Part shown: one piece after another, positions 60,840 through 64,000 of the stretch
Layout: each line of letters starts with the position of its first letter
Numbering within the stretch: position 1 is the stretch's first letter
DNA from: Natronococcus sp. CG52
Lineage (GTDB): Archaea > Halobacteriota > Halobacteria > Halobacteriales > Natrialbaceae
Assembly: GCF_023913515.1 (NCBI RefSeq)
Contig: NZ_CP099391.1
Coordinates: forward strand, 1,922,001 to 1,986,000
Direction: 5' to 3'
Length of the DNA stretch: 64,000 nucleotides
Position numbers and translations under genes: made by a program
Notes under the pieces: model-generated
Database searches by the model: none
What the model was told of the DNA's origin: nothing
What the model saw: only the letters and a program-made list of their open reading frames with translations

Positions 60840-61125
60840 TCGCGTACGCGCGCGAGCGCGCCAAAACGCGACCGAACGTATCGGGACTGAGTACGTTCAC
60901 GTCGAATTAACACTCCCTTTCAATATAATTTTCTCGGAAACATACGACATCTCAAGCTCTCCGCTCAAACAGGTCCGCGTCGTTCGTTCTGGTAGATTCG
61001 CTACAGCAATCTACAACAACCGTTCGCCGGTCGATCGTCGCCAATTTCGGACGGCTACGCCGCGTCCGGAAGCGGACTCGAGTCGGACGATCCGGTCTCG
61101 GCACGGTTTCGGAGATTACGCACCC
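60840..61125. other. Divergent promoter region of gyrB and the Nramp-like gene
   Basis: About 290 bases with no gene. It contains the CG-alternating run next to the gyrB TATA box and an AT-rich patch (CAATATAATTTT) near 60921-60932 that may belong to the plus-strand transcript. Confidence 0.45.
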
Positions 61126-62364
61126 ATGGAAGAAACCAGCTCTGTTGCGGACGTTCCGTTTAGTAAAGCGAAGGGAATGGTCCACCAGTACGGACTCGGG
61201 CTCCTGTTTGCAGCGAACATCTTCGGGGCGGGATCCGTATACATTCTGACCGAGGCAGGCGTTGTGTTCGGGTTCGGCCTGCTCTGGGTGTTACCCCTCG
61301 GACTCGGCGTCGGACTCGTCATGCACGAGATGTCCGCTCGACTGGCGGCCAAAGATCTGCCGCTGATGGACTACATCAGAGACGTCATCGGGCCGACGGC
61401 TGCGAAGCCGTTCGCGCTCGGTATCGCGTTCATCATGCAGTTCTGGAGCGTCGCGAACTACGCACTCGCGGGCGCCGCGTTCGTCTACCTCACGCCGCTG
61501 ACGAACCTCTACGTCGGCATTATCCTTTCCGCAGCACTCGGGATCTCGCTCGTCGAACTCCGAGTCTACAGTCGCATCGAAGGCGTCATCGCGGCGCTCG
61601 TGCTCGCGATCTTCGCCTCGTACGTCGTCATCGTCGCGAACCTGGAGCCCTCGCTCGGCGCGGTTGCGACGGGGTTCGTTCCCGGCGTCGTCCGGGAAAT
61701 CGAGTACATGACGATGATCATCGCCCTACTCGGGACGACCGTCTACTATCCCAACTTCTTCATCCAGACGAGCATGAACGGCGAGAAGGACTGGGATCTC
61801 GTCTCCCGATACCGTCGCGATCATACCGTCGGCCTGACCGCGGTAATCGCGCTCAGCGTGGCCGTGATCGTCGCCGCCGCGATGACCGTTCCCGAGGTGG
61901 CGCTCACACTTACGGCGCCGGCCGAGCCGCTTGTCGAACTGATCGGGCCGTGGGTACTCGGCGTCTTCGTCCTCGCGGTGGGTGCAGCCTCGTTCACCAG
62001 CGCAACCGGGACGCTGTTCGCGGCCGGGTTCATGGTTCCGCAAGCCTACGAGATTTCCACGCAGTTCGGTGACCTTCACTTCCGACGAACCGTCCACTTT
62101 CTGATCGGACTGTCCGTCGTCCTCGCGATCCCGATCCTCGCGTTTACCGACTTCACACCGGTCAGACTCGCGCTTCTGATGCCCGCCGTCAACGGCGTCG
62201 TCGGGCTGCCGATCACCGCACTTGCGCTGTACGCGGCAGTCAATCGCTACTTCGAGCCGACCCTCTCGGAACAGGCGCTCTTTCTCACGGCGGTCGTCCT
62301 GATGTTCCTCACGTCGATCGTGACCGGGCAATCGCTCGTACACTCGATCCTCGAGTTGATATAA
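61126..62364 (+). CDS. Nramp-related divalent-cation transporter
   Basis: The 412-residue protein has about 11 membrane helices. The order of conserved blocks is that of Nramp: TM1 region FAANIFGAGSVYILTEAGVV, LPLMDYIRDVIGP, and the TM6 region MIIALLGTTVYYPNFFIQTS followed by MNGEKDWDLVSRYRRDH. It lacks the DPGN motif of TM1 and the metal-binding Met of TM6 (MPH is replaced by YYP), so the substrate may differ from Mn/Fe. ATG 61126 starts just before the first conserved block. Confidence 0.78.
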   Translation: MEETSSVADVPFSKAKGMVHQYGLGLLFAANIFGAGSVYILTEAGVVFGFGLLWVLPLGLGVGLVMHEMSARLAAKDLPLMDYIRDVIGPTAAKPFALGIAFIMQFWSVANYALAGAAFVYLTPLTNLYVGIILSAALGISLVELRVYSRIEGVIAALVLAIFASYVVIVANLEPSLGAVATGFVPGVVREIEYMTMIIALLGTTVYYPNFFIQTSMNGEKDWDLVSRYRRDHTVGLTAVIALSVAVIVAAAMTVPEVALTLTAPAEPLVELIGPWVLGVFVLAVGAASFTSATGTLFAAGFMVPQAYEISTQFGDLHFRRTVHFLIGLSVVLAIPILAFTDFTPVRLALLMPAVNGVVGLPITALALYAAVNRYFEPTLSEQALFLTAVVLMFLTSIVTGQSLVHSILELI

Positions 62365-62479
62365 CCAATGACCGACAGCGGACGACCACGGTCGTGGACG
62401 ACTCGACCGCTCTCGAGCGACAAACAACAGCGTTAGGGGTTCCGAAACGCACATCCGGATCACGCAGGTACCAAATCAG

Positions 62480-63259
62480 ATGCTGAATATCCCCTTCGGG
62501 CCCTCGCTCGCACTGTTACTCGTCTGCATCGCCTTCTTCTCCGGCGTCGGAATCACGACGATCGGACCCGGCGGCATCTTCGTGACGATCGCTCTCTACT
62601 CGCTCACGACGCTGCCCTCGAGTCAGGTCGCCGGAACGGCTCACGCGACGTTCATCGCCACGGGGCTCGTCGGCAGCGTCGCGTACCTCTACTCGGGGGA
62701 GATGCGGACCGGCGAGGGCCGTGCGATCGCGATCGTTCTCAGCCTCTCGAGCATCGCCGGCGCGCTCGCCGGCGCCTACCTGAACACGTACGTCCCGCGT
62801 GCGGTCTTCGGAGCGCTCCTCGGCGGCGTCTCGATGGCCGTCGGCGGGATCATCCTCTACCGGGAGCGACGCGGGTTCACGCCGCTCGCCGATCTCGAGG
62901 CGCTGACGCGATCCGGACAGTTCGCGCTCGCCGGCCTCGGGTTCGTCCTCGGCGTCTGCAGCGGCCTGCTGGGAATCGGCGGCCCCGTTCTCGCGGTCCC
63001 GGCGCTCGTGCTCGTCGGCGTCCCGATGTTGCTCGCCGTCGCGGTCGCCCAGGTACAGTCGATCTTCATCGCGACGTTCGCGACGGCCGGATACGCCCTC
63101 CAGGGAAACGTCCTGCTTCCGGTCGCGATCGTCGTCGGCGCGCCGTTGCTGCTCGGCGTCGTCGCCGGCTGGAAGATCGCACACGTCGTCGATCCCGCGC
63201 GACTGAAGGTCACGCTCGGGGTCGTCCTTCTGGGCGTCGGACCGTACCTCGCGCTGTGA
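62480..63259 (+). CDS. TauE/SafE-family anion exporter
   Basis: The 259-residue protein has about eight hydrophobic helices and the two internal repeats of the TauE/SafE family (GVGITTIGPGGIFVTIALYS and GVCSGLLGIGGPVLAVPALV). Members move sulfite, sulfoacetate or related organosulfur anions across the membrane. The substrate is not clear from context. It starts 115 bases after the Nramp-like gene, on the same strand. Confidence 0.85.
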   Translation: MLNIPFGPSLALLLVCIAFFSGVGITTIGPGGIFVTIALYSLTTLPSSQVAGTAHATFIATGLVGSVAYLYSGEMRTGEGRAIAIVLSLSSIAGALAGAYLNTYVPRAVFGALLGGVSMAVGGIILYRERRGFTPLADLEALTRSGQFALAGLGFVLGVCSGLLGIGGPVLAVPALVLVGVPMLLAVAVAQVQSIFIATFATAGYALQGNVLLPVAIVVGAPLLLGVVAGWKIAHVVDPARLKVTLGVVLLGVGPYLAL

Positions 63260-63350
63260 GTGGGAACGAGTCGGGCGACGATCCCTTCGACTGCCCCGCG
63301 TTGCCGTTCAGGTACCAGACTGAAGGAGGGGTGGACCGTTACGGTCAGTT

Positions 63351-63776
63351 ATGACACGGCGCATCCTCGTCCCGTTCGACGGCTCGGACCCCGCTCGGGA
63401 GGCGCTCGAGTACGCGCTCGAACTGTTTCCCGACGACGAGTTCCTCGCGCTGACCGTCGTCGACACCTCCGCCGCGCCGTTTATCCCGAACACCGCCTCG
63501 CCCGAGACCAACGACGAGTTGCAAGCGATGTTACGGGAGGCCGACGAGGAACTGACCGAAGCGCGGCGGATCGCCGACGACGCCGACGTGGACCTCGAAT
63601 CGCTGACGCGGGTCGGTTCACCCGCCCAAGAGATCGTCGACTGCACCGAGAGCGAGTCGATCGACCACGTCGTCATGGGCAGTCGCGGCCGCTCGGGCGT
63701 CACGCGGATCCTGCTCGGTAGCGTCGCGGAGGTCGTCGTCAGGCACTCGTCGGCGCCCGTGACCGTCGTTCGGTGA
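63351..63776 (+). CDS. Universal stress protein (UspA family)
   Basis: The 141-residue single Usp domain begins MTRRILVPFDGSDPAREALE and has a complete nucleotide-binding loop (VVMGSRGRSGVTRILLGS) and final strand VTVVR. It follows the TauE/SafE gene by about 90 bases and may form a small unit with it. From its stop to base 64000 I see no further gene. Confidence 0.92.
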   Translation: MTRRILVPFDGSDPAREALEYALELFPDDEFLALTVVDTSAAPFIPNTASPETNDELQAMLREADEELTEARRIADDADVDLESLTRVGSPAQEIVDCTESESIDHVVMGSRGRSGVTRILLGSVAEVVVRHSSAPVTVVR

Positions 63777-64000
63777 CGTCGACTCGAGATCCCAGGCTCC
63801 TCGGAGGAACGTCCTCGAGCCGTCGTCCGGAACCGGTGCGCGGAGGCCGACGCTCGAGCGACGGCGACGTACGATCGAACGGGGCAGTGATCGGCCGCTC
63901 CGCCGACCCGCCCGTCGGTCGCCGTCGTTTCACTCGTCGAGAAAGTGGATATTGCCGGCCCAATTCACTTCCACCCGCGTTCCGCTAGTAGGATCCGAAT

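Overview
The window is a piece of a haloarchaeal chromosome, probably from the Natrinema/Haloterrigena side of the class. The evidence is high GC with acidic proteins throughout, a classic archaeal S10/spc ribosomal operon including rnp1, rps4e, rpl32e and rpl19e, gyrA/gyrB, HalOD1, DUF5789 and amphi-Trp families, a fused cytochrome oxidase I/III, and many leaderless genes whose TATA-like boxes lie about 26-28 bases before the start codon. The genus is an inference from gene content only.

Layout. 1-3.6 kb: a partial unknown gene, mch, and small genes (metal-binding HMA protein, universal stress protein, thiamine-binding-like protein, HalOD1, DUF5789), nearly all on the minus strand. 3.7-4.2 kb: two identical tRNA-Gly(GCC) genes with a decayed third fragment between them. 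4.5-19.0 kb: an unbroken plus-strand operon from a SPOUT RNA methyltransferase through 23 ribosomal proteins and rnp1 to secY. 19.8-23.9 kb: an aa3-type terminal oxidase locus (coxB, fused coxA-C, subunit IV). 24.3-41.9 kb: an island for potassium, amino-acid and stress functions. It has three intact TrkH genes plus a TrkH stub, two TrkA proteins, an Lrp-type regulator fused to a TrkA-C domain, two amino-acid permeases with C-terminal stress-protein domains, three stand-alone universal stress proteins, a deleted potassium-channel pseudogene and an FNT transporter.

42.2-47.9 kb: amphi-Trp protein, an unknown protein, and the rest of the usual secY neighbourhood (adk, DUF106, cmk, cbf5/truB), interrupted by an A+T-richer pilin-like DUF7289 gene. 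48.0-49.5 kb: a tRNA-Pro(GGG) gene surrounded by decayed DNA: a LivM stub, a direct copy of the tRNA 3' end, a multiply frameshifted gene and a PhiH1-repressor-like regulator, as expected of an old integration site. 49.9-53.6 kb: a nucleotide-modification-associated (Nmad3-like) protein, an acyltransferase, type II NADH dehydrogenase and arginase. 53.7-55.5 kb: a DtxR-type metal regulator followed by a ZIP metal transporter, both with palindromic operator-like sites in their promoters. 55.6-60.8 kb: an HTH regulator, then gyrA and gyrB. 61.1-63.8 kb: an Nramp-related transporter, a TauE/SafE exporter and a universal stress protein.

The most interesting part is the 24-42 kb island. Potassium import genes, RCK (TrkA) sensor domains, stress-protein domains and a DNA-binding protein carrying an RCK_C domain are packed together, alongside ruined potassium-transport genes. 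This suggests an actively rearranging, possibly nucleotide-controlled (ATP or c-di-AMP) ion-homeostasis module in a salt-in organism. That functional reading is inference; the gene content is read directly from the sequence.
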